Origin: Tetrahymena thermophila SB210
Taxonomy: Eukaryota; Ciliophora; Oligohymenophorea; Hymenostomatida; Tetrahymenidae
Direction of reading: 5' to 3'
Assembly (NCBI RefSeq): GCF_000189635.1
Contig: NW_002476199.1
Span: 124,001 to 188,000, forward strand
DNA length: 64,000 bases
The notes under the pieces are model-generated. The model did not search any database. It was not told the origin of the DNA and saw only the letters and a list, made by a program, of their open reading frames with translations. This document shows positions 49,118 to 61,162 of the stretch, piece after piece (within the stretch, counting starts at the first letter, position 1; each line of letters begins with the position of its first letter). The position numbers and the translations under genes are program-made.

Positions 49118-50346
49118 ATGCAAAAGAAATAGTTGTTTTCTTAACCGACTCAGTAGTAAAGAGAAAAAGCTCTGGGTGATTTGAGCTCTTTGTCTTAAAA
49201 AAATTAAACGCAAATTAAGAAGATAATTGGATACTTTAAACCTGTACCAAATCCTTATTCAGATGATTGGTTATATAATTAAAAAGAAGAAGGTCAAACA
49301 TTTGATAAATATATAGAAAAACCTAGAACTATAGATACTAAAAAAAGAAAAATATATATCCAACCTCTAGAACAAGATATAAATAAGGAATTCGTTGATA
49401 AGCTGAAAATATTTGCATCTGCCTTTTTCTTTGGAATCAAAGTAGATTTTTTGCCACTGCTAGAAGTTGAAAAATTAGGAGTAAAGACTAGAATAAATGA
49501 AAACAAAAAGTAATTTTATGCTCCAAAAATTTTAGAATTGTTAAAAGAATCGAAACCTAAGGATGCTTATTGCATTATTGGAATTTGTATGACAGATATT
49601 TACAACAAAGAATCATGGAATTTTGTTTTCGGTTTAGCTTCTTTGTAAGAAAAAGTAAAAATTAAATAAATCTTTCATATAAATATATTTCTTGAATTGA
49701 AATCTATCTATATCATCTTATTAATATTTGTAGTTATTTTTAGCGATCTCAAACTGATAATTAAATTGATTTACTTATTTAATTATAACTGCAATAAAAT
49801 AGACTATTTTAAATTTAGTAACTTTTTTTCAAAATTTAAAGCGTTAATATAATTTTAATATCTATTTCTTTAGATATTTAACTTTTAATATAAATGATTA
49901 TATAGGTAGGTGTTTTTAGTTTTGCAAGATACTAAGAGAGTTTTTATTATCCAAAGGCTTAAGTAGACTAAGATTTGGTAATATATAGAAGCTGTAAGGT
50001 GATGTGTCATGAAGTAGTCCACTAATTTGGAATTAAACATTGCATTTATTATCACTGCATAATGAATGGATCTAACCACTATGAAGAATCTGGAAGTAAA
50101 CCATTTTAGCTCTGCCCAGTTTGTTTAAGGAAAATGCAATATGCTTTATAATTTGATTTAGCTGATAGGTACAGAGCTCTCATTTAAGCAACAGAAACTT
50201 TAAAAAATAAGTATTTTAGTCAAGAGTTGTTTATTTATAAAAATCTAGTTTTGAATGAAAATTTAGTAATCAGTGAAAGCAGCTCTAAACTTCAGCAAAA
50301 TTAATTTGAAAAATCAAACAATAAAATTTAATCTAATAATAAATGA
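49118..50346 (+). CDS. archaemetzincin-type zinc metalloprotease
   Basis: Two exons (49118-49654, 49906-50346) give 325 residues; the intron is phase 0. It starts MQKKQLFSQPTQQQREKALG. The central part (KRKIYIQPLEQDINKEFVDK, DAYCIIGICMTDIYNKESWN, FVFGLASL) and GVFSFARY across the splice match AMZ proteins. The active site reads VMCHEVVHQFGIKHC, followed by IYYHCIMNGSNH and KPFQLCPVCLRKMQ: HExxHxxGxxH zinc ligands with catalytic Glu, the Met turn, and the CxxC typical of the family, with the 16-residue Met-to-Cys spacing seen in AMZ2. LADRYRAL after the zinc site is also AMZ-like. The C-terminal 50 residues are Asn/Ser/Gln-rich. No signal peptide is seen, so a cytosolic or nuclear peptidase is likely. 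The physiological substrate is not known. Confidence 0.93.
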
Positions 50347-51049
50347 AAGTATAATAAGATTTAGAATTGGTAAATATACAAATTTATTTATTTATTTGTG
50401 TTAAACTCAATGTTGCTTTTAGATTGCTTTAAATGACGTATATTTTTAATTAAATCATATATTTACGATATGAAAAGAAATGTAAGGATTTCTAAACAAA
50501 TTTTCCCACATAATCTAATTAATTAATTTTTAATTTTTGCCTCTGTGAGTTGATAAAGAAATTTAGTAACAAAATTTTTAAATCTGATTATCTTCTATTT
50601 TTCTAAATATTAAAAATTAAACTAAATTTGTGGAAATAGATTCTTCTAATTTAAAATTAGTAAGCAATCTTTATTATACGCATTTATTTTGATATAGAGC
50701 CAAAAATTTTTACATCTAAATTTACTTTTTTTATTTTTACGAATCGAGTGTGAAAAAATGGCAGACAAATAAGTTACTTTTTTAAAAACACACCGTAGGA
50801 TATATACTCAAAGGATTTCTTGAGTTTTTAGATTTGATTTGAAAGCCACTTTGAAATTTAAATAATATTATTAATTAATAATCTGATTAATAATATTAAA
50901 GTGGGGACAAACAATAATATTATAATGTAATACAGGCATAGCTCATTTAAATCTTGAATTCATAATAATCAAGAATCAATATATTAAATTTAAGTAAAAA
51001 ATACACATATTTCATTACACAAAAAGTATTAATAAATATTAAGATTTAA
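50347..51049. other. AT-rich intergenic spacer
   Basis: About 700 bp between two plus-strand genes. A stretch at 50740-50840 is more mixed in sequence but shows no sustained frame. Nothing else is seen. Confidence 0.55.
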
Positions 51050-52622
51050 ATGGCTGAAATGCATAATTTGGTTAGGAGATAAAAAGATATATCTAATCAC
51101 AAAAATTCCTCAACAAAAGATCTCCCTAAACTTGAGAGATCATCTAGTGATGAATCTAATTAATAAGTCGTTAAAAAAAAGATATTTTAGGAAAGAATTT
51201 CTCTTCTTGACGATTACCACGCAAGCTCTAATTTAAATAAATCTGATTATAGGGGATTTTACACTGCAGGTATTATTTTTGGATTTTTTTTCCTTTCTGT
51301 TGATCCCATACTAAGATATCTTAACCAAGGAGAGATCTTTCCTTTGGTTTTCATCAACTCTTTTAAAGATGACTTTTTCCTTTGCTTGGGTCACTGGCCT
51401 CTCTATTACATCTACTCTTATGTTGCTTTAATATTGCAAAAGGCTATCGTCAAAGGCTTTAACCAAAAAATTGTTAGCGCATTGCAGATACTTAGCGAAC
51501 TGTTCTTGTTTGCTTATTCTTACTTCATAATAATGAACAGAAACTGGGGAACTACTCACGCAACTTTCATTTCCTTTATTTGCTGTACTCATTACTTTAA
51601 ATTGCATTCATATAAGTAGATGAACAAGTAGTACAGAGAAACTAAAAATCCATGCTATCCTGCTAACATATCGCTAGAAAACTTTACTCTCTACATGTGG
51701 ATGCCTACTCTAGTATATGAACACTCATTTCCAAGAAAGGATAAAGTTGATTACAAATATGTTGTATATAAGAGTTCAATGGCAGCATTTGGAATTCTTT
51801 TTGGCTATATAGTTTGCTGCGATTATATTATTCCATACACAAGTTAAGGAAACAAAATATATTGGTTTGAAACTCTATTCAGAATCATTTTCCCATTTAC
51901 TATCTTATAAATGGTGCTATTTTGGGTTGTTTTTGAAAATATTTTGAATGTATTTGGTGAATTAACTCGTTTTGGTGACAGATGCTTTTATTAGGATTGG
52001 TGGAATAGTACTACATTTGAAGAATATAATAGGTAATTAATTAATTAATTTTTTTATTTATTTATTTTAGCATCGATTAATTAGCCAAATAAAGATACCT
52101 AATTTTTAAATATCAAACTATTAATCTCAAATTAAACTTAATCAATAAATAAAAAATATGAATAATATCATTCAATTTATATCTAATAATGCTAATTTGT
52201 AATATTATTTCCAAGTATTTACTTTTATTTTTAACAAGAAAACACATATATTTTTATCCACTCAATTTCAATTTTAAAATTTTAAATTTTTTACAAATAG
52301 AAAATGGAATAGACCGGTTCACACCTTTTTATACAGACATGTTTATCTTGAGTGCATAGAAAACCATAAATTTTCCAAAAAGACAGCTCAAATTATAACT
52401 TTTGTTTTTAGTGCTATTTTACACGAATGGGTCTTTTGTTTGATCTTTAGAACTTTCAAGCCAATTATGACCATTTTTATGCTTTAACAAATTCCACTTT
52501 TTGCAATAACAAAACACATGAAAGATAAAACTAGTGGAAATTATCTCTTTTGGTTTGGTATGATCTTAGGTCCAGCTTTAATTGCTGTTTGTTATTTACG
52601 CTTAGATATTCCTACAATTTGA
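51050..52622 (+). CDS. MBOAT acyltransferase, ACAT/DGAT1 type
   Basis: ER membrane enzyme transferring a fatty acyl group from acyl-CoA to sterol or diacylglycerol. Two exons (51050-52032, 52301-52622) give 434 residues. The N-terminal 55 residues are polar, then hydrophobic helices begin (FYTAGIIFGFFFLSVDPILR). Family motifs: NRNWGTTHATFISFICCTHY (HAT..SF..C), the signature RFGDRCFYQDWWNSTTFEEY (FYxDWWN), WNRPVHTFLYRHVY across the intron, and FVFSAILHEWVFCLIFRTF with the catalytic His. The C-terminus is hydrophobic (FWFGMILGPALIAVCYL). SAILHEWVFC resembles ACAT while WNRPVHxxxxRH.Y resembles DGAT1, so the acceptor, sterol or diacylglycerol, cannot be decided here. Length is near DGAT1 and short for ACAT. 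The intron starts GTAATTAATTAATT. Confidence 0.93.
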
Positions 52623-53880
52623 TATAAAGGAAAACCTCATGACTTTTCAACCAGTCAGTCAGTCTTGATCAATTACAATATAAAAAAATTTAAAATTATT
52701 TATTTCTATTTCTATTTTTCTTAAATTTGAATTATTAAAAAATAAAGATATTGTTTGCTGTTTAATTATATTGATTTCTATTAAATGTATTAGAATAATT
52801 CCATATAAAATATAAAATAATCAACAACTCAATAATTAACTATTTAAATTGATTTATTTTAATTTATAGAAAAATTAAACTCAATTAGATATATTATATT
52901 TTGAACCATGTCTCTTCTTAAAAGTATTAGTTAAATTATTTAAAATTAAATTAAAAATGTAAGTATATAACTATAAGCTTTATAAGCTGGTATTTTTATG
53001 CCTAAATTTCTTTTATTAAATAATTAATAAAAAATTTGATGATTTTTTAGCCAATAGCACTTATCTATTCCTCAAATGTAACAATTTTCTAGATATTTCA
53101 TTAATTGTATTATTCTATAATAATTTAGTGATTATAGGGATTATTAAATTAGTCTATTTTATAAATTTATTTTTCATCAAATTAAAAGGCCCACTCAATA
53201 TAAGATAGTATTATATTTTCATAGTGTCTGTCTACGTAGTTATACTGAAAAAGTTGATATAGGTTTTATAAATTTTAGTCTACATATTATTCCAATATGC
53301 TTATAACATAATCCGTTTAACTTAAAAAAATCTTAAATATAATTTAACTTCATTTTTAAAAAAGAAAAGAATATTAATATAATATTTAATTGTATATTTT
53401 CATTCATCTTAATTTTTCCATTCCTCAATCATTTAATTCATTTACTATATGTAAACCAATATTGAGAATAATTTTCAAAGCTGCATGCATTCCTACTATT
53501 TAGTTCACTATTTTATAGAGGAAACACGATATATACTCTATTGAAAAATCATAAAGTTTAAATTGACATTTGTATTTTATAAACAAATAGTAATCAATGT
53601 CGTCATTTATCTTAGAATTAAGTCATAGATTTAAATGTATTAATTATATTTTGATCTGCAAGAAATAGTTTGATCAATAGTCAAGTTTTACAATTTGATG
53701 ATGATATTATTTGATTAATTAAAATTAAAAGTGATGAAATAGTTCTGAAAGTACTAAAACAATTTACGTGAAGTTGTAGACAAATTCATTTAAATAAAAG
53801 ATTCAATAATTAAAATAAATCAATTTTTAAATTAAATATTTAATAAATAAATTAATTAATTTATAAATAAAAAACGAAGA
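52623..53880. other. AT-rich intergenic spacer
   Basis: About 1.26 kb between two plus-strand genes. It has no sustained coding-like frame, RNA gene or repeat that I can support. Confidence 0.55.
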
Positions 53881-54853
53881 ATGAATTCCTAATTACCATA
53901 AAATTTACCTTCTTAGACCAAAGACTACTTTGGTAATGAATAAAATCAAGTAAAAAACTATGAAGCTTACAGGCCAAAATATCCTAACGAGATAATTAGT
54001 TTAATGAAAGAAACTGCAGAGTCAGGAGACAAAAAAGCTTATTTAGATATTGCTTGTGGTACTGGATAACTACTATTTCAGCTTTAAAATCATTTTGAAA
54101 AATCAATTGGTACAGATATATCAGAAAAATAATTGAGTGTAGTTGAAGAGTTAATCAAGAGCAACAACTTATCAAATTCTGTTTATTCTATTAAGGCTGA
54201 TTGCCATCAACTCCCTAATATATTGCAAGAAAAAAACCTACCTACTAAATTTGATTTGATTACTGTTGGGTAAGCATTGCATTGGTTTGATGTGCATCCT
54301 TTCCTAAAAATGGTAGGAAAAGATCTCTTAAAACCTGATGGAAGCCTTATAATTGCGTCTTATTATTTCAAAACATATGATTATAATTTTGATAATGAGG
54401 AAATGAGTTAAAGAGCAGCAAGCAATTACCTCAGCATTTTTGAAGAAAAAACCTATCCTCTTTATTAATTTGATTGTAACGAACTAATATAAGGGTATTA
54501 TTACATTATTAATTTTAATATTGTTTTTTAATTAGTTTTAAAATAAAATTAGTTATCCAAATTATAGATTTAATGAAATTTACAAATTCGTTAAGAAAAT
54601 AGAATAAATTTAAAAGATCCCTGCAACTGTTGATTAATTTATCAACTTTATTAAAACATTCTCAGCTTACAACACATACGTAGAGCTTAACTCTTAAAAT
54701 GAAGGGTATTTAGATCCAGCTGAATAATTAAGAATTCAAATAGAAAAAGACATTGAAGAGTACTTAACTAAAAATAATTTACAACAGAGACCTCAACAAC
54801 CTTTGAAAATTGAGAGCTACTTCCATTTAAGATTATTAAAATAATTTATTTGA
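53881..54853 (+). CDS. class I SAM-dependent methyltransferase
   Basis: Two exons (53881-54494, 54553-54853) with a 58-nt intron splitting a Gly codon give 304 residues. It starts MNSQLPQNLPSQTKDYFGNE. Diagnostic parts: YEAYRPKYPNEIISLMKE (N-terminal motif shared by trans-aconitate/Crg1-like methyltransferases), AYLDIACGTGQLLFQLQ (motif I, SAM-binding Gly loop), IGTDISEKQLSVVEE (acidic ribose-binding Asp), YSIKADCHQLP, and FDLITVGQALHWFDVHPFL (motif IV with the HWFD signature). LLKPDGSLIIASYYF is the post-core strand. The C-terminal region (KIPATVDQFINFIKTFSAYN, QLRIQIEKDIEEYL) matches the helical cap of this group. It is cytosolic with a small-molecule substrate expected; the actual substrate is unknown. 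Confidence 0.92.
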
Positions 54854-55962
54854 ATAAATACTACTTATAAATATTTTATTTGTATTTACTAATTTATTTA
54901 TTATTAATTAAGTTAAATAAATTTGATATTTTTATTGATCAAATTATATTTTTAAATAATAAATATTTCATATTACAAAATTAACCTATTTATTTTTAGG
55001 TCTAAAGTGTATAGCACTAAATTCTAGTTTTGTCATAATCTTGGATGAATTTAGTAATATACAAGATCTTTATAAATAATAAAAATACTTTACAAACTTT
55101 TTCTAAAAAAATTACAATTTTATAAATATAAATTTTAATTTTCTTAAAAATAAATAATTTTTATTGAGAAAAATTTAAAATTACATAAATAATTTCATAC
55201 TTTAAAATAAAAATTAATAGATGAATTATACAAATAAATGAAATTAGTGTGTGATTAAATAGAAAAGTACTTTAATATACTAGATAAAAAATTATCTGTT
55301 AGAATAGTTTCAATAGTCTATAAAAACAATTTACTAATTCTATTTAATAATGTAATAGCTAACTTTAACAATTAATACTTTTTTTTTCTAAAAATTATCT
55401 ATTTGCATCTACTAAATTTTTCTATCTTAAATATTAGCTTGTTATTTTCAACTATTTATTGATATAGAAAGAATTTATTCATTTATTAATTTCTAAATAT
55501 TATTTATTTTGTTTGAGCTGAAAATTTATCATAAAAATTGCTTAATAAATTTAGCAAATTAAAATTTTATTTTACTTGTTTTTAAAAATCAAAAAACTAA
55601 AATAAAGAATGGAAGTGAACCACTTACTTAATCATTTTTATTTTATTTTTTTTGTTTTCAATAATAAGTAAAAAAAAATTTTAATTTACCTAATTATTTA
55701 GTAATTATTTTTAAAATTAATTTTAATGATGTGACAAATAAATTTCAAATTAGAAAACTTAAGAATTTATCAGAATCAAATTTATTTCTATCTTACAATA
55801 ATTCCAATATCCAAAAGTTATTGTAAAATTAGTAATACATTTTGAAGTTCATTCGAGAGCTAAATCTTTAAAAGCATTTTGAATGGTTTTAATTAATAAA
55901 AATTAGTAATTTTATAAGATTTCAAAAGAAAAAAATTAAGATTTAAGAAATATATAGAAAAA
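54854..55962. other. AT-rich intergenic spacer
   Basis: About 1.1 kb of very AT-rich DNA between two plus-strand genes. No frame, RNA gene or clear repeat is visible. Confidence 0.55.
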
Positions 55963-57528
55963 ATGAGAAATTTTTTTTAGAAAGATGTTAATATGGTATT
56001 TGGGGTACCTGCAAGCTTTGTTTTAACAATACTTACTATAAAATATATTACAGCACTGGTTAACGTGAATGAGTACTCCATATTAATAGGAACTTTAATA
56101 GCTTTGGGAATTTCAAAAATATTAGCAGCTATTTTCTTTATTAAAAAACAAATTAACAAAACATTTATGACTTATTTGATATACTTTTTGCTAAATTTAA
56201 TCAACTCTGAATGGTACTTTATAACTTAATAACCTAAAAGCTATGTTAATTTCTTTAGTATTTAGATGCTATTTTTAGCTCTGCCAATACAAATCACTAG
56301 TATATATTTGGTTTCAAATCCTAAAATTGAGACCATTCATGGAATTTATATCATTATTATAATATTTAGCTCTATTTTTATAGCAATCACACATTTATTA
56401 GTTATATCAATAAACTAAAAAGAAAACAACTATCAATAAGCAATTTATAATTGGTTTCCTTCTGTATGCCTGAGTCTATGCTTTTGGATTTTAGTTATTT
56501 AGGGTATTTACTATTAGAAAAAAATAACTTTATTTATTCTATTTGGAAATTTCATTATTTTCATATCAATTTCTGCTCATAAATATTGGAAGCATCATTC
56601 TGAATACTCTGAAAGAATATTTTATCTCTTATTTAATATCTTAATATAGATAAATACTGAGGTATTTTCTTTTTATTTAAGCAGAGGTCAGAACTTCTAA
56701 TTATAATAATGGAAATCAATATTTATTTTAGGATTACAGATTATCCAAGTGATTGTCTAGTTTTTTTTAAATTATCCCTTTATAAAATAAGGAAACATAA
56801 GATGTTTAATAGTAATATTATTGGCCTTTGGAAGCTTTGAAGTTATTTTATTTGTGGTTAATTTAATTTTTAAAATAATAAAGAAAAACGCATACGAAGC
56901 TTAGATTAATCTCAAAAAATAAAAATTTGAACTTCCATTAAACATTTATTAAATAATATAAGATAGATTTATAATCGATATTTCAATAAACATAATTATT
57001 GAAAATAATATATTGAATGGATAAAGCAAAAATGACTTTTATAGTTTTATAGATAAACTTTAATAACTGATCTTGTGTTTAAAAAACTTTTAAAGCAAAA
57101 GGTTTACTCTTACTATTTTAATAGAAAATCAAATTAATTTTAAGGTATAAAGAAATTTTAACAAATATAACGCAAATGTATAAGAAATATAAATATTAGA
57201 AACTTTTTTTTAATCAACTGAAAATTTAGTTGCCCTGTAAGAAATAACACAATTATTTGATTAAGCAGCTCCAGTATATGTAGAAATGTAAGAAACAAAA
57301 TTTTTATCTAATTGCATGAAAAATTTGATTCAAATTCAAAGATTAAATAGTTATGAGTATTTGTTTATTAACTATAAATAAATAACAAGTTAATTTAGAT
57401 ATTCTTTCAAATAAATACTAGAACATATTAGGAGTAACTATTTTTCTTCCTTAGCTTTTTTAAATAATGTTTAATAATATCTATTGAATAATCCGAAAAT
57501 AGTATTATATGATCTCTATGAAATTTGA
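55963..57528 (+). CDS. polytopic membrane protein, paralogue A
   Basis: Intronless frame of 521 codons. ATG 55963 gives MRNFFQKDVNMVFGVPASFV; ATG 55993 is a second candidate. The first 330 residues hold about ten hydrophobic segments (for example FVLTILTIKYITALV, YIIIIIFSSIFIAITHLLVI, VCLSLCFWILVIQGIYY, ITLFILFGNFIIFISISA, CLIVILLAFGSFEVILFVV). A charged loop, KNAYEAQINLKKQKFELPLN, leads to a cytosolic C-terminal domain of about 180 residues ending NNPKIVLYDLYEI. The layout and the C-terminal motif (NP followed by LYDL) match the gene at 58509, so the two are tandem paralogues. I do not recognise the family; XK-like or transporter-like functions are not supported by any motif. Repeats carrying its last codons follow the stop. 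Confidence 0.8.
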
Positions 57529-58110
57529 TTAAGTTTATTTTAAGATAAGTTTTAAATAAATATATCAAATTTATAGTTTTAGAGTATTAATATTTATTTG
57601 TTCTGTATGAAACTTGATTGACATTTAACAAAAATTTTAATAAATTTCATTTTAATACTTATAGACTATTAGTATTTATTTATTTATTCTCTATGAAATT
57701 TGATTGGCTTTTAACATAAATATTAATAAATATCATTTTATTAGTTAGTTTTAGAGTATTAATATTTATTTATTGGTAATTATTGAATTTGAATTTTACA
57801 TATATTTCAAAAAATATCATTTTTATAGTTTTAGAGGATTAACATTTATTTAGTTATACTGTTTGAAATTTGATTGACTTAAAATTTTTTTTATCACTTT
57901 TATACTTATAGACTATTCACATTTAATTGACTGTAACAAAAATTTTTATTATAATCTCTTTTATGCTTATAGACTATTAAAATTTAATTTTTGATTTTGT
58001 ATGAAGTTTGATTTACTGTAAAAAAAAAATTTTATTATAAATCTCTATTATGCTTATAGACTACTAAGATTTAATTTTTGATTTTATCAGAAATTTGGAT
58101 TGAATTTTAA
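57513..58110 (+). repeat. tandem copies of the 3' end of paralogue A
   Basis: About seven or eight diverged units, roughly 85-95 bp each, start inside the last codons of the gene. The unit core is CTCTATGAAATTTGATT (57514, containing the stop) followed by about 45-60 bp and TTATAGTTTTAGAGTATTAA or TTATAGACTATTA. Further cores are near 57602 (CTGTATGAAACTTGATT), 57690, 57781, 57870, 57997 and 58085. Each later copy preserves the stop-codon region though no gene precedes it. The remaining spacer to 58508 is AT-rich and empty. Confidence 0.8.
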
Positions 58111-58508
58111 AATGAATAAATTCTAAAAAATACAATTAATTTTGTTTTCTTTTTGAAATTTAAATTAAGTTTGTTTTGTATTTATAAAAAAAACAAAGAA
58201 TTTTATCAGTAAATTATTTTCTTTTAAAAAAATAATACTTTCCAATCCATTTTATGAGTTCTTATAATTTCCATTTAATAAAGATGAACTTTACATTTTT
58301 TAACAAATAAAAAATATTTATCATCAAAAAAGATAGAACAAATCTTTTTAAATAATATTTTTATTAATCAATTATTTATACCTGATTATAGAATAATTAA
58401 CTCTTATGATCTAGCTTGTCATATTACTTTTAATATATTGATCAAAAATTAATTTATATATTTAATATATTGTGTTAAAAAGATTTTTAATAACAAAAGC
58501 AAAATAAA

Positions 58509-60104
58509 ATGAATGTAGAAAGACAAAAATTTAAAATTTTGTATACATGCTGTATACTTAATATGGTAGCAAACATTTTATTATTAAATTAGCTTATCCT
58601 TTATTATAATGATGGCTTAAGATTGTAACTTTACATAACTTTAAGCATATGGTGTTCCTCAATCGTTTTAGGTTTTGCTAACTTTCACTATTATGGCAAT
58701 AGATAAATAGGAAATTTATTTTTTATTGTATTTGTAATATTCCGAAGTGAGTGGATAACATGCGCTTAGTCAATTAAATAATAAGCAAAATATGAAATAA
58801 TACAGATGCTTTTTATTGTGTTTCCAGTGACTGTTTCTAATATATTAGCAATATCTGAGCAAACTTAAATCTATTCTAGTCCTTATTATGCTTTTATCAT
58901 ATTTGCAAATCATTTTTTCATAGGAGCAGTACTTTTGTTTGCAATCAGAGTAAGATAAAAATTTTAAAAAGTAGCTTTTATTTTATAAAATTTACCTTAG
59001 ATAGCAATCAATTTTTGTTTTTGGTACATCTTGATTCAAAGTTTTTTATATCAAAAAATAATATCAATTTCAGTTATGCTTTTAAACTTAATAATTCTAC
59101 TAATAGAAGCTTAAAACTTGGTGAGGCAAGCGAATTTATAGGATTTTTTAATGTCTAATTATCTATTTTATTCTCTATTAAAATACATATATTAATTTAA
59201 CATCTTAACTTTGAGCACATTCTATAAAAAGAGAAGAGATTTTTATTTAGCTAAATGGATAGATCTAAGGTTTGCTTTATAATAATGTTTGATTGTAATA
59301 ACTCTATTTATTTTAAAGTTAAATTATTATCCCTTAGTAGCTAATGCTGATTATGGACTGTACTTTCTTTTAGGAGTGTCTTCCTTTCAGATAATTATCG
59401 TTTCAATCAATATTTATTATAAAATAACTAGAAATAACACAGTATCTATACATCTAGAATGGGACTAAAATAAATTAATAATTGATCCAGCCAACATTAT
59501 AAATTAACTTGATAAGTTCGTATACAAAGCAAATATTTTCATTTCTCTTAAAATGGACATAAAAAGCTTTAATTCGTAAAAAAATGATTAGCAAAATTTG
59601 ATTTCAAATTTAATGAGGACATATAAAAATATATTCCAACATTGTAAAGATTCACATAAAAGTTGCTAAATTAATTTTTATCATGATTTATATTTTTTTA
59701 CATTAAGTACTAGGTATGATTTATCAAATGAAATTTAAACTTTATAATTTTCAGATAATGACTAAGATATTATAAGTTCAATTTAATTTATTGAATTTTT
59801 TAGTGTAATCATTAGCAAAGATGTTAAATTGATTATAAAAATAAAAAATTAATTTTTAACTCATATATATAAAATGCTGATATAAATTTAATCTTACAGT
59901 GATCTAAATTATGTGATAATAGATAAAAATTAAGCTAATATAGTTGATTAAAATGTTATAAATGATACAGTATATTTGAATACGCTTTTGAGATAAATTA
60001 AAGTTTATGTTCTCTAAACTTATGCTTTTTAGAAGGAAATATCAAATTTCTTAATTACAAATCCTATTTTGACTCTATATGATTTGCTTTCTGAAAATCC
60101 ATGA
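58509..60104 (+). CDS. polytopic membrane protein, paralogue B
   Basis: Intronless frame of 531 codons, ATG 58509 (MNVERQKFKILYTCCILNMV) to TGA 60102. About ten hydrophobic segments occupy residues 8-330 (ILNMVANILLLNQLILYY, YITLSIWCSSIVLGFANF, NLFFIVFVIFRSEWITCAQ, ISISVMLLNLIILLIEA, GLYFLLGVSSFQIIIVSINI). A cytosolic domain of about 190 residues follows, starting near HLEWDQNKLIIDPANIINQL and ending FLITNPILTLYDLLSENP. Gene length, lack of introns, helix number, position of the soluble domain and the ending NPxxxLYDL are shared with paralogue A. This suggests an old tandem duplication; sequence identity looks low outside the C-terminus. The function is not recognised. Confidence 0.8.
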
Positions 60105-61162
60105 AATTTAAAATCAAAATATATCATTAATAATGACAGAATTTTTATAAAGTTAAATAAATAAATAATAAAAATTAATATAAAGAGCAAATAAATTATT
60201 AATTAATTAATTAATTAATTAATAAAATAAATATGAATTTATTACATAAAAATGTGTATTAAAATACTTTTCAAACAATATTTTCTTATTTTATTTAATT
60301 TTATTTTAAAATTAATTAAATTTTATTAAATTGATAATTTCTACACTCGTTTATTTATTCTTTCATTCTTAAGAAACATATTAAACAAAATAAATAATCA
60401 AATAATATTTATATTAGTATTAAATACAGTTTGATTTGAATGTAATTTTGATATAAATAAAAATTTTTTAAAGTTGAGTTTTTAGAAAGTAATATAAAGC
60501 ATATAAACAACTTAATGTTAGTATATACTTCAAATATTTGCGATTAAAGTTATGAAAGTTCATAGTATTTTTTAAAATAGAATTTGACTTATTAATTAAT
60601 TAGTATAAAGCAAACAAATATAAATTAATTAATTTGTTTTTTTAAATGCCTTTTCTTATATTTTAAAATTATAACATAATTTTTTGTGTATTATTTTACT
60701 AAAAGAAAATAATTTTTATTAGTTTTAATGATATTAATGTAATTTAATATTCTAATAAAAATGAAAGAAATAATATTATTACTGATATGTTCCTAATTAT
60801 ATTTATAACCAGATGTAATAATTGTAATATTTTTAGAAATTTAAAATACAGTATGGCTTTACATTTATTTTCAAGTATGTTAAAATAGGCTCAGTAAAAA
60901 AGATTTATCTATACATCAAATAGTAAAAAAAGCTTACTTTAAATTTTTATGAACTTATTATTTTTAATTTTTGATGATTATTGATGTTTTAATAAATGCA
61001 TTTTCTTAAATCTAAAAAACAAACATATTTTTTGTAAAAAAAATAAAGAATATTAAAAAATAAACAAATTAATTAAATAAGGTATTGAGCAAAATAAGGT
61101 TTTTTTAAATTATAAATAGTCTTAATAAATTTACAATATTAGTAACAACTACAAAGCGAAAT
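60105..61162. other. AT-rich spacer with (TTAA)n run
   Basis: About 1.06 kb. A (TTAA)n microsatellite lies at about 60198-60222. The rest is AT-rich with no supported gene or repeat; it includes the 5' flank of CNB protein 4. Confidence 0.55.
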
